A DNA stretch of 64,000 nt, from contig NZ_JALIEC010000014.1 in assembly GCF_022867865.1 (NCBI RefSeq), positions 1-64,000 on the forward strand, in the 5' to 3' direction. Position 1 is the stretch's first letter, and the number at the start of each line of letters is the position of its first letter. This DNA is from Phaeobacter sp. J2-8 (GTDB lineage: Bacteria > Pseudomonadota > Alphaproteobacteria > Rhodobacterales > Rhodobacteraceae). The notes under the pieces are model-generated. The model saw nothing but the letters and a program-made list of their open reading frames with translations, was not told the DNA's origin and did no database searches. The position numbers and the translations under genes are program-made. Shown here one piece after another: positions 38,738-46,517 of this stretch.

Positions 38738-40317
38738 CGGCGCTGCTTACGGTCAAAAATCTTGAGGTCGGCTTTCGTCAGGACGGCAAGCGTACGGCCG
38801 CCGTCAAAGGCGTATCGTTCGAAGTCGCGCGTGGCGAAACCGTGGCGCTGGTTGGGGAATCCGGCTCTGGCAAATCGGTGACCGCGCTGTCGACCGTGTC
38901 GCTTTTGGGTGGGTCATCGGATGTTTCGGGGTCTGTGACCTATGATGGTCGCGAAATGGTCGGCGCGGATGAACGCACCCTGCGCCAGATCCGCGGCAAC
39001 GACATTTCGTTCATCTTTCAGGAACCGATGACATCGCTCAATCCGCTGCACACGCTGGAAAAACAGCTGCGTGAAAGCATGGAGTTGCACCAGAATGTCA
39101 CCGGGGCGGAGGCGCGTTCGCGCATCATCGACCTGCTGCACAAGGTTGGCATTCGCAATCCAGAGGACCGGTTGGGCGCTTACCCGCATCAGCTGTCTGG
39201 CGGGCAACGCCAGCGGGTGATGATCGCCATGGCGCTGGCAAACGGCCCGCATCTCTTGATCGCGGATGAACCGACCACCGCGCTGGATGTGACCATTCAG
39301 GCGCAGATCCTCGACCTGCTGGCGGACCTCAAGACCAAAGAAAACCTCAGCATGTTGTTCATCACCCATGATCTGGGCATCGTGCGCCGCATCGCTGATC
39401 GGGTCTGTGTGATGAAGGATGGCGAAATCGTCGAAACCGGGCCGACGGATGAAATTTTCACCAATCCCAATCATCCCTACACCCAGAAATTGCTGGCCGC
39501 CGAAAGCACGGGCCACCCCGATCCGGTTGCTCCAGATGCGCCCGTGGTGGCCGAAGCCCGGAACCTGAAGATCTGGTTCCCGATCCAGAAGGGGCTGCTG
39601 AAACGCACGGTCGGCCATGTGAAGGCGGTGAACGACGCCACATTTTCGGTACGTGCCGGGGAAACCATCGGCATCGTTGGCGAAAGCGGCTCTGGCAAGA
39701 CAACTCTGGCGCTTGCGATGATGCGATTGATTGCCTCCGAAGGTGGGATGACCTTTGACGGTCAGGATCTGCGGCAATTCTCGACCCGCAATCTGCGCCG
39801 ATTGCGGTCTGAAATGCAGATCGTGTTTCAGGATCCCTTTGGCTCGCTCTCGCCGCGCATGTCCGCCGGTCAGATCATCGCCGAAGGGCTGGGCGTGCAT
39901 GGCACCGACGGCGACACCCGCCCAGAGCGGGACATCGTGGCAGAGGTGATGGCAGAGGTCGGGCTGGACCCCGCCATGATGGATCGCTACCCGCATGAGT
40001 TTTCCGGCGGTCAGCGTCAGCGGATCGCAATTGCCCGCGCCATGATCCTGCGCCCGAAACTGGTGGTTCTGGACGAACCGACCTCGGCATTGGATATGAC
40101 GGTACAGGTGCAGATCGTCGAACTGCTGCGCGACCTGCAACGCAAATACGGGCTGGCCTATCTGTTCATCAGTCACGACCTCAAGGTCGTCCGCGCCATG
40201 TCACATTACGTCATGGTGATGAAGCAGGGCGACGTGGTCGAGGCCGGTCCGGCGGATCAGGTGTTTTCCAACCCCCAAACCGATTACGCGCGCATTTTGC
40301 TGGAGGCGGTGGCCTAG
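38734..40317 (+). CDS. yejF: Dual ATPase of the yej ABC transporter
   Basis: The 527-aa protein contains two fused ABC ATPase domains. Walker A motifs are [12 protein letters not shown] (around residue 45) and [12 protein letters not shown] (around residue 320). Signatures are LSGGQRQR and FSGGQRQR, and Walker B motifs are [12 protein letters not shown] and [12 protein letters not shown]. It powers import of peptides (and, in enterobacteria, microcin C) by YejABE. It is the last gene of the operon. Confidence 0.95.
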   Translation: MTALLTVKNLEVGFRQDGKRTAAVKGVSFEVARGETVALVGESGSGKSVTALSTVSLLGGSSDVSGSVTYDGREMVGADERTLRQIRGNDISFIFQEPMTSLNPLHTLEKQLRESMELHQNVTGAEARSRIIDLLHKVGIRNPEDRLGAYPHQLSGGQRQRVMIAMALANGPHLLIADEPTTALDVTIQAQILDLLADLKTKENLSMLFITHDLGIVRRIADRVCVMKDGEIVETGPTDEIFTNPNHPYTQKLLAAESTGHPDPVAPDAPVVAEARNLKIWFPIQKGLLKRTVGHVKAVNDATFSVRAGETIGIVGESGSGKTTLALAMMRLIASEGGMTFDGQDLRQFSTRNLRRLRSEMQIVFQDPFGSLSPRMSAGQIIAEGLGVHGTDGDTRPERDIVAEVMAEVGLDPAMMDRYPHEFSGGQRQRIAIARAMILRPKLVVLDEPTSALDMTVQVQIVELLRDLQRKYGLAYLFISHDLKVVRAMSHYVMVMKQGDVVEAGPADQVFSNPQTDYARILLEAVA

Positions 40318-40712
40318 GGCCTTTGCCCGGTCCCGCCCCTATCCGCGGCATTGGACCAATGGCTGTCGCGCCTCGCGCGACGGTGCTCTGCAAAAGCGGG
40401 TGGTCTCGGGGCGGGCGCGCCCTTTGGCGCTTTCCATCGAAGACTGCCGCAGGCTGCTGACGCTGTGGGCGGACAAGGCCCGGATCTCTGGCGATATGAC
40501 CCGTATCGCCAGCGTTACCCAATAGCTGACCGCGCGTTTGACCGGGGCACCGCAATGGGGCCCGGGGCCCCATTTGTATGCGCCCAAATGTATGCGCCCA
40601 AAGTCGCAAAACGGCTCGGCTTGACAATCCTTATCTTTTCAGTCAACTTTATACGCAAGACCCAGCCATCCTGCACGGACAGCCCGGTTCCCTTTGTAAC
40701 TGGAGACTGAAC
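40318..40712. other. Region with possible gene remnant and promoter-like sequence
   Basis: These 395 bp hold no complete gene. One forward frame ending at a TAG at 40523-40525 codes for a sequence that looks like a true C-terminus (PLALSIEDCRRLLTLW, then ADKARISGDMTRIASVTQ) but has no start codon back to inside yejF. The last 90 bp are AT-rich for this genome and contain TTGACA at 40621-40626 and TTATAC at 40649-40654. The 22-nt gap is too long for a standard promoter, yet this is the likely promoter zone for the hemP unit. The 14-nt phrase TGTATGCGCCCAAA is nearly doubled at 40575-40601. Confidence 0.4.
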
Positions 40713-40856
40713 ATGGCCCAACCGCGCCCGAAAACCCGTGGCATCACCTTGCCTATCCCACCCTGGCACGATCTTTTGCAAAACGCGCTCAGCGGATCTT
40801 TCCCGACGGAATTGCGACTGGAAGACATGCTTGACCGGTTGGAGGCAGACCGATGA
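40713..40856 (+). CDS. Small protein of unknown function upstream of hemP (47 aa)
   Basis: The ORF begins MAQPRPKTRGITLPIPPWHD and ends in LRLEDMLDRLEADR. Its stop overlaps the HemP start codon (ATGA), so HemP translation is coupled to it. A GGAGAC element lies about 10 nt ahead of the ATG. It has no recognised family, but the mix of a Pro-rich start and an acidic, helical end and its tight coupling to hemP argue that it is a real gene. Confidence 0.55.
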   Translation: MAQPRPKTRGITLPIPPWHDLLQNALSGSFPTELRLEDMLDRLEADR

Positions 40857-41026
40857 ACGCGATTGCCCGTCCCATCGACCTGATTCAAAACACCACGGAC
40901 GACGCCGGCCCGGCCTATGACGCACGGATGCTTGTGGGGCACAATGCCACCGCGCGTATCGTGCTGGACGGCAAGGTTTATACCCTGCGCATCACCAAAG
41001 CCGGGAAATTGATCCTGACCAAGTAA
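40853..41026 (+). CDS. hemP: Hemin uptake protein HemP
   Basis: This 57-aa protein matches the HemP family: a central YDARMLVGHNATARIVLDG followed by the diagnostic end KVYTLRITKAGKLILTK. In known cases HemP promotes expression of heme-uptake receptor genes and is itself induced under iron limitation. It overlaps the 47-aa ORF by 4 nt. The TonB gene lies 0.7 kb downstream, but no heme receptor or hmu transport gene is seen in the window. Confidence 0.9.
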   Translation: MNAIARPIDLIQNTTDDAGPAYDARMLVGHNATARIVLDGKVYTLRITKAGKLILTK

Positions 41027-41161
41027 ATGATCCGCGTTCCGGTGCCAATTCGGGCCTGTCCGATCAAAGCGGTGACTGAATTCGGAATCGAAATTGCCGC
41101 CTATTCCGGGTAAGAGATCCGGCAAACGCCCGTTCCGGGCCTTGCTGACAGGATCTTTGCC

Positions 41162-41611
41162 ATGCGTGTTGCCGATGTTATCCGTTGTGCCATCTGTGCC
41201 GCTCTGTCTATTGCCGCGCCGGTGGCGCAGGCACAGGCACAGGCGCAGGATGCTATCGGCCCGCGCGTTCAGGTCGAGCTGAACACCGCCCAAAGCCAGA
41301 CGGACAATTGCACGCTGACCTTTCTGATCCAGAATGGCCATGCGGCGGATATTGACCGTGCGGTATATGAGGCGGTGGTGTTTGACACCTCGGGTCAGGT
41401 CGAGCGATTGACGCTGTTTGATTTCGGCCCCCTGCCCGCCGCACGCCCCCGCGTCCGCCAGTTCGTGATTTCCGGGCTGTCCTGTGACGGCATCAGCCAG
41501 ATCCTGATCAACGGCGCACAGACCTGTGATGCGCCGGATCTGGACGCCACCGCCTGCGAAGACGGCTTGGCGGTCAGCAGCCGCAGCGCCACGCTCGGTC
41601 TGATCGGATGA
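41162..41611 (+). CDS. Exported protein of the TonB locus, unknown function
   Basis: The 149-aa product has a signal peptide with an AQAQAQAQDA region around residues 22-31 and a beta-rich mature part with cysteines (NCTLTF, LSCDG, TCDAPD, ACEDG) that could form two disulfides. Similar exported proteins occur next to exbB-exbD-tonB genes in this bacterial group, from memory of the gene neighbourhood. Here exbB and exbD are missing from the gap before tonB. Confidence 0.6.
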   Translation: MRVADVIRCAICAALSIAAPVAQAQAQAQDAIGPRVQVELNTAQSQTDNCTLTFLIQNGHAADIDRAVYEAVVFDTSGQVERLTLFDFGPLPAARPRVRQFVISGLSCDGISQILINGAQTCDAPDLDATACEDGLAVSSRSATLGLIG

Positions 41612-41759
41612 GCGCCCCTTCGGTCCTCTTGCGCCCAATCCCCGGATTGCACAGAGGTTGTGCATCCCCGTTTGCGCGGCGAACCCGTGTCGGTTCATCC
41701 ACCGATCAACACATGCCAGAGGCCGGTCGCCTTGTCGCCATGACCCCAAAGGACATGCG

Positions 41760-42953
41760 ATGGTCCTGACCTCCGGGTTTGTCAAAATCGGCGCAGCGCT
41801 CTCTGCCGTGGCGCTGCACGGGTTTTTGATCTGGGCGTTTCTGCCATCCTCGCAGCCCGTGGAAATCGCGGGGGGCGGGGCCAATGTGGCGGTCCAATTG
41901 GGCAACAGCTTTGCCGATCTGTCCGAAGGGACACTGACCGCCACCCCGACCAAGGCGCAGGCCGATCGCCCCGACGTGGCCCAGGCCGCCCCGCCCCTGC
42001 CGCCCCTGAATGCGGCACAACATCCGCCCGTCGCGATGGACACATTTGCCCCGCCCCCCGCTCTGGCCAAAACGAACACCGCTCCCGTGACCCAAAGCGT
42101 CACACCCGACAGGGTGACCGCGGCCCCCGCGCCGGAAAGGGCGGAGCTGGCACCGCTGGCACCCGCCCCCCAGCCGCAAGCGGCACGCACAGGCGCCACC
42201 GCGCCCGCCCCGGCGACAGCTCCCATGGTCACTGCCCCAGAGCCGCAGGTGGCACAGGCAGCACCACCCGCCGTTTCTGCGGCCATGGCACCCGCGCGCG
42301 CAATGGCCCCTGCACCCGCGCCGATGGCCGGTTCGATCACGGCCAATCAATCTGGCGATCCCCAAAAAGCCGAACGGCCAAGCCCCCCGGTGGCCACAGA
42401 ACCGCCTGTCAGCACAGAGCCAGCTGTCAGCCCCAAAGGCTCTGAACTCATCACTGCGCAAACGCCCGAAACCGCCGACCCCCATGCCTCCCTGCGGCCG
42501 AAAATCCGCCCGCCCGGATTGGAAAAGGTCGCGCCACCCGCGCCCAACCGCCCGAAAAAGACCACCACGACGCAAACGCCGCGCGGCACGGCCAAAACCA
42601 CCACCCGCGCCGGTGCGACCAAGGCCACCGGCACAAACCGCGCCGCCAGCGCAGCCACTCCGGCGCGAAAACAGGCGGTGAAGCCGGGCAATGCGGCGGC
42701 GGCAAATTACCCCGGCAAGGTGATGGCCCGCTTGCGCCGGGCCGGAACGCTAAAGGCCGGTGTCAAAGGCAAAGTGCGCGTGCAATTCACGATTGCCGCC
42801 AATGGCCGGTTGGCCGCCGCACGCGTGACCCGCAGCTCTGGATCGGGCAAGCTGGACAATGCCGCGCTGCGCGTGATCCGCCGCGCCGCGCCCTTTCCCA
42901 AGCCACCTGCGGGGGCACAACGCACCTTTTCCCTGACACTGCAGGGCGTCTGA
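41760..42953 (+). CDS. tonB: TonB energy transducer
   Basis: The 397-aa protein has one N-terminal transmembrane helix (about residues 6-26), a very long Pro/Ala-rich periplasmic spacer (about residues 60-300, with APAP, PPVATEPPVSTEP and KPR-type repeats), and a C-terminal TonB domain from NYPGKVMARLRRAG to the end. TonB transmits proton-motive energy to outer-membrane receptors for iron chelates, heme or vitamin B12. The ATG at 41760 follows AAAGGA. It normally works with ExbB and ExbD, which are not found nearby. Confidence 0.9.
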   Translation: MVLTSGFVKIGAALSAVALHGFLIWAFLPSSQPVEIAGGGANVAVQLGNSFADLSEGTLTATPTKAQADRPDVAQAAPPLPPLNAAQHPPVAMDTFAPPPALAKTNTAPVTQSVTPDRVTAAPAPERAELAPLAPAPQPQAARTGATAPAPATAPMVTAPEPQVAQAAPPAVSAAMAPARAMAPAPAPMAGSITANQSGDPQKAERPSPPVATEPPVSTEPAVSPKGSELITAQTPETADPHASLRPKIRPPGLEKVAPPAPNRPKKTTTTQTPRGTAKTTTRAGATKATGTNRAASAATPARKQAVKPGNAAAANYPGKVMARLRRAGTLKAGVKGKVRVQFTIAANGRLAAARVTRSSGSGKLDNAALRVIRRAAPFPKPPAGAQRTFSLTLQGV

Positions 42954-43022
42954 ACACCCGCCCGTAGGTTGCAAGACCGCGCTGTGATAGTCTGGTGGCA
43001 ATTGGCGTGGACGGAGGCCCCC

Positions 43023-43804
43023 ATGGCTGAGACAACCCTGTTGATCGGCACCAACAAAGGCGCGTTCCTGTTGAACGGCAATGCGGACCGCCAGCAATGG
43101 TCTGTCACCGGCCCATTCTGTGACGGCTGGCGCATCAACCACATGACCAGCGATCCTGAAACCGGCACCATTTGGGCGGCCGGTGGCGGCGAATTCTTTG
43201 GCGCAGGTGTCTGGCGGACCGACGATGGTGGGCAAACCTGGACCCTTAGCAAACTTGCCGATGGTCAGCTGGACGAAAGGGTGCGCAACGATCCCGAAGC
43301 GGCCCGGCTTTTTGACCTGTCCCCCGCCCCGCCCGCGCCCTTCAGTGGCCAGATCGACGCGCTTTGGTCCGTGCACCACACGCCGAATGCCATCTACGTC
43401 GGGGCAAAACCGGCCCAATTGTTCGCCAGCAAAGATGGCGGCACCACTTGGGAAAAACTGACAGCCGCATGATCTGGACATTGCCGTTGAACGGCGATTC
43501 CCAAGGGCGCTTTCCGCCCGGGGCCTCGGCCGCGATATGGAAATCGACCGACGGCGGCGACACATGGACAAAGAAGCAAACCGGCATGCCGGTGGAAAAC
43601 TGCTATTTCACCGTGCTGCGCCAGGCCATGGCCACCGACGGATCCTCGCCTGCCGGGGTATATTTCGGCACCAAGTCCGGGTCGATCTTTGCCAATTTTT
43701 CCGCCGGTGATTCCTGGTCCGAAATTGCCCGGCATCTGCCAACTGTTTTATGTGTCGAGGTCTTGGAGCGCAGGTCACGCGAGTTGCCCATGCCACCGCC
43801 CTGA
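43023..43804 (+). pseudogene. BNR/WD40-like repeat protein, damaged (deletion plus frameshift)
   Basis: The first part (149 codons from ATG 43023) begins AETTLLIGTNKGAFLLNG and carries BNR repeats (DDGGQTWTL, DGGTTWEKL). It ends at a stop at 43470-43472. The sequence then continues in another frame with MIWTLPLNGDSQGRFPPG, STDGGDTWTKKQTGMP and NCYFTVLRQAMA to the end. Family members of this kind are about 350-400 aa; here the two parts join without roughly 120-130 middle residues. So besides a frameshift, an internal deletion near 43455-43475 has occurred, in the organism or in assembly. Confidence 0.65.
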
Positions 43805-43950
43805 CCTGCAATTGGCCCACGCCAGCACATCGGTCGTGGATGTGTCAGAACACGAAGCCCGGCAAAATGGCCCAAACCCCAAGCCCGATTGGCCACAGGT
43901 CAAAGGGGGCTTTTCAGCCGGTTCAATGTCACGATCTTTGAGGGAAATAA

Positions 43951-44027
43951 TGGTAGCGGAGGAGGGACTTGAACCCCCGACACGCGGATTATGATTCCGC
44001 TGCTCTAACCAACTGAGCTACTCCGCC
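43951..44027 (-). tRNA. tRNA-Met (CAT), elongator
   Basis: The 77-nt reverse-strand sequence folds into a full cloverleaf: acceptor stem GGCGGAG/CTCCGCT, D-arm GCTCAGTTGGTTAGAGC, anticodon stem GCGGA/TCCGC with loop ATCATAA (anticodon CAT), T-arm GGGGG-TTCAAGT-CCCTC, and an encoded CCA end. It is an elongator rather than an initiator type. Confidence 0.93.
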
Positions 44028-44285
44028 ACAGGCCCGGCGGAATTAAGACAGCAGCCGGGGCGCGTCAAGGCAAAATCATTGTGCAACCGGGCTTTTTTCG
44101 ACTTCGGCCTATAAGAAGCGAAAATACAGCTGCAACCGGGGCTTGGTTCGCCGCAAAAGCCCGGCTTGTGGTGGTGCGGGATTTCGGTCGAAATTCGCCG
44201 TAAAACAAATCCTGCAAAAAGCATCGTTTTTCGTACAACAGGGCTTGAACCCCTTTGGCGATTTGCTTAATGAGACCCGCACAGT

Positions 44286-44360
44286 TGGGATGTAGCCAAG
44301 TGGTAAGGCAACTGTTTTTGGTACAGTGTACCGTAGGTTCGAATCCTACCATCCCAGCCA
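44286..44360 (+). tRNA. tRNA-Gln (TTG)
   Basis: The 75-nt sequence folds as a cloverleaf: acceptor stem TGGGATG/CATCCCA, D-arm with AGCCAAGTGGTAAGGCA, anticodon stem ACTGT/ACAGT with loop TTTTGGT (anticodon TTG), T-arm GTAGG-TTCGAAT-CCTAC, and an encoded CCA. It is divergent from tRNA-Met. Confidence 0.95.
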
Positions 44361-44555
44361 TTTACCGAATTCAACAGACACGCCCCGATGGGGCAATCGC
44401 GCCCCACAGACGGGGAACGCGGGCTTGGCCCAGCTGTCACGGCGTCTGGCACGCCAGCGTGATTGCAGCGCCCTCGATGGAATCATGTGACTGGTCAGCC
44501 GTCAGGTCATGGTCGCATTGATTGCGCGCGACCTGAGCGTGCCCCCTGTATGTCC

Positions 44556-44600
44556 GAGCGATGTTTGACCGTGCGATGTGTGACCTTGCGATCTGCACCC
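44556..44600. repeat. 15-bp tandem repeat, three units
   Basis: Three units of 15 bp (GAGCGATGTTTGACC, GTGCGATGTGTGACC, TTGCGATCTGCACCC) lie end to end. The first two differ at 3 positions; the third is more degenerate. The array lies downstream of dddT. Confidence 0.55.
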
Positions 44601-44651
44601 GATGGGCCAGCCCCACCTGCCCGCCCCAGGACCCGCAGGCAATTGGCCGAT

Positions 44652-44676
44652 AAAAAAAGGGGGCTCTAAAGCCCCC
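44652..44676 (-). terminator. Rho-independent terminator of the ddd operon
   Basis: On the reverse strand, a 7-bp stem GGGGGCT/AGCCCCC with a short loop is followed by seven T residues. It lies about 10 nt downstream of the BCCT gene stop. Confidence 0.9.
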
Positions 44677-44685
44677 CTTCAAAGA

Positions 44686-46341
44686 TCAGTCTTCGGAATG
44701 AACTGCCTGCACTCCGTTTCTCTCGCGGATGCCGTCTTTCCAGATCGCTTTGACAAGGGAAACGCACATCAACCCCATCACCAGCGAAAATGGCAACGCG
44801 CCGATCACCATGGCGGATTGGATCGCCCCGACACCGCCCGCGATCAGCAACCCGCCCACAACCAGGGACAGGGCCACCCCCCAGAAGATGATGTGCGGTC
44901 GGCCAGAGGGCTTCTCTGCACCGGCGGCGTTGATGGTGTTGACGATCAGGATCGCGGAATCCGCGGTTGTCACCAGATAGGTCAGCAACAAGACAACAAC
45001 GATCACCGCCATCACCCAGGCCGCCCCGGACCCAAGGATGAAATCAAGCATCGCAAACAGCTGGTTCTGTTGCCCCGCGCCGGAAATTGCATCGCCTGCG
45101 CCGCCGTTCAGGGTCAGATCAATCGCTGTGCCCCCCACAATGGTGAACCAGACGAAACACATGATGGAGGGAATAATGATCGCACCCAGAATGTATTCAC
45201 GAAGCGTACGACCCCGCGAGATCCGGGCAAGGAACACCCCGACAAACGGCGCAAATGCGATCCACCATGCCCAATAGAAAACAGACCACCCGCCCTGCCA
45301 GCTTGCCAGCTGCGCGGCTTCGCTGCCCTCGACGCCATCAGATGTCCAAACGGTGAACAGCAATTTTGGCAATTGGATGATGTAGGTGAACAGCCCCTCT
45401 ACGAGCGCGGTCAAACCAAAGAATGTGGACCCGAACACCAAGAAGAACGCGAGCAAGAAGAAGCTCAGCCCCATGTTGATGTTGGAAAGCCATTTGATGC
45501 CTTTGCCAACGCCCGACAACGCCGACAAGGTAGATGCACCCATGATGATCAAAAGCGCGGTGATCACACCGGCCGTGGACGGCGCGCCGGTGTCCGCAAC
45601 AATAAGCCAGTCACCAAAACCGATCCGGTGCAGACCGGATACGAATTGCTCGACCCCGAAACCAAGCGTCTGTGCCACGCCCAGAATGGTGGCCACCACG
45701 GCGACAACATCCACGACATGGCCCAGGATACCAGAGAGCTTCTCGCCGAACAGCGGCGTCAGCGCAGAGCGGATGGTCAGAGGCAAGTTGCGACGATAGG
45801 AAAAATACGCCAGCGACAGCCCAACGATGGCGTAACATGCCCAGGCGGAAAACCCCCAATGCAGGAATGACCAAAGATAGGCGTTGTTGACATTATCGGC
45901 GGCCGAGGCCCCGGTTTCGCCCATGATCACATTGGGGTTTGTGGCAAAATGATACATCGGTTCGGCGGTTGCAAAGGTCAGCATGCCAATGCCGATGCCC
46001 GCGCCGAACATCATCGAAAACCAGGAGAAACTGGAAAATTCCGGTGTATCCCCATCCAGCCCAAGTTTCAGACGGCCCGTGCTGGGGATCAGCGCCAGAA
46101 CGATACACACAATCAGGAAAAGCGCGACGACGTAGATATACCAGCTTGAAAATGTCCCAAGCAAAGACCCGTTGAGATCGCCAAGGATTGTTGCTGCTTT
46201 CTCTGGCACCGCAATGGCCCAGACGATCAGAGCCGCAATCAGAATTTTGGATGTGATCGCGACATCTTTGCTGAAACCAGCGTAAAATCCGCGCTCCGCG
46301 GTTCGGATAGGTAATTCCATCAATGGGGGTTTATTGGCCAT
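44686..46341 (-). CDS. dddT: BCCT family transporter, probable DMSP/betaine uptake
   Basis: The 551-aa protein has 12 predicted transmembrane helices and the BCCT hallmarks: MMFGAGIGIGMLTFATAEP in helix 3 and the HWGFSAWACYAIVGLSLAYF segment, where the tryptophan box for the trimethylammonium or dimethylsulfonium head lies. BCCT carriers import betaine, choline, carnitine or DMSP. Its place directly downstream of the DddD-type gene matches dddT in known DMSP clusters. ATG 46341 follows an AGGAGGAAAC site. Betaine or choline uptake is the main alternative. Confidence 0.88.
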   Translation of the reverse strand: MANKPPLMELPIRTAERGFYAGFSKDVAITSKILIAALIVWAIAVPEKAATILGDLNGSLLGTFSSWYIYVVALFLIVCIVLALIPSTGRLKLGLDGDTPEFSSFSWFSMMFGAGIGIGMLTFATAEPMYHFATNPNVIMGETGASAADNVNNAYLWSFLHWGFSAWACYAIVGLSLAYFSYRRNLPLTIRSALTPLFGEKLSGILGHVVDVVAVVATILGVAQTLGFGVEQFVSGLHRIGFGDWLIVADTGAPSTAGVITALLIIMGASTLSALSGVGKGIKWLSNINMGLSFFLLAFFLVFGSTFFGLTALVEGLFTYIIQLPKLLFTVWTSDGVEGSEAAQLASWQGGWSVFYWAWWIAFAPFVGVFLARISRGRTLREYILGAIIIPSIMCFVWFTIVGGTAIDLTLNGGAGDAISGAGQQNQLFAMLDFILGSGAAWVMAVIVVVLLLTYLVTTADSAILIVNTINAAGAEKPSGRPHIIFWGVALSLVVGGLLIAGGVGAIQSAMVIGALPFSLVMGLMCVSLVKAIWKDGIRERNGVQAVHSED

Positions 46342-46387
46342 GTTTCCTCCTGAATGGCTGGTGAACGCCAGGCGCAATCGGCCCTCC

Positions 46388-46408
46388 CACGTGATGTGTC
46401 ATCACGTG
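46388..46408. promoter_or_regulatory. Perfect inverted repeat ahead of dddT
   Basis: CACGTGATG (46388-46396) and CATCACGTG (46400-46408) are exact inverted copies separated by TGT. The element lies 47 bp upstream of the dddT start, in the 176-bp gap between dddD and dddT. It could be a regulator site or an mRNA hairpin that sets dddT expression. Confidence 0.55.
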
Positions 46409-46517
46409 ACCGATCAATTCATGCGGCTGGCTGGGAATTCGGGCATTGGCGTTGGTCAATGCCCGTCGCTGTGCGTCACTGGTGCTTGCCCGGATGTGCG
46501 GCAAACACATGATCCGA

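Larger units (their letters stand above)
44361..44685. other. Intergenic region between tRNA-Gln and dddT
   Basis: These 325 bp hold no gene. They contain the 15-bp tandem repeat at 44556-44600 and the dddT terminator at 44652-44676; nothing else is recognised. Confidence 0.5.

Noticed and set aside
40621-40654. Standard sigma-70 promoter for the 47-aa ORF and hemP
   Set aside because: TTGACA and TTATAC are there but 22 nt apart, beyond the usual 16-18 nt; the zone is kept only as a likely promoter area.
41027-41113. 28-codon ORF directly after hemP
   Set aside because: No ribosome site, no family pattern, and it is too short to support.
41608-41769. 53-codon ORF bridging the exported-protein gene and tonB
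   Set aside because: It overlaps both neighbours, but its sequence has no hydrophobic segment or family pattern, so coding is not supported.
44028-44285. Possible gene between the two tRNAs
   Set aside because: The open frames run through the tRNA-Gln gene and have no ribosome site; the segment is better seen as non-coding.
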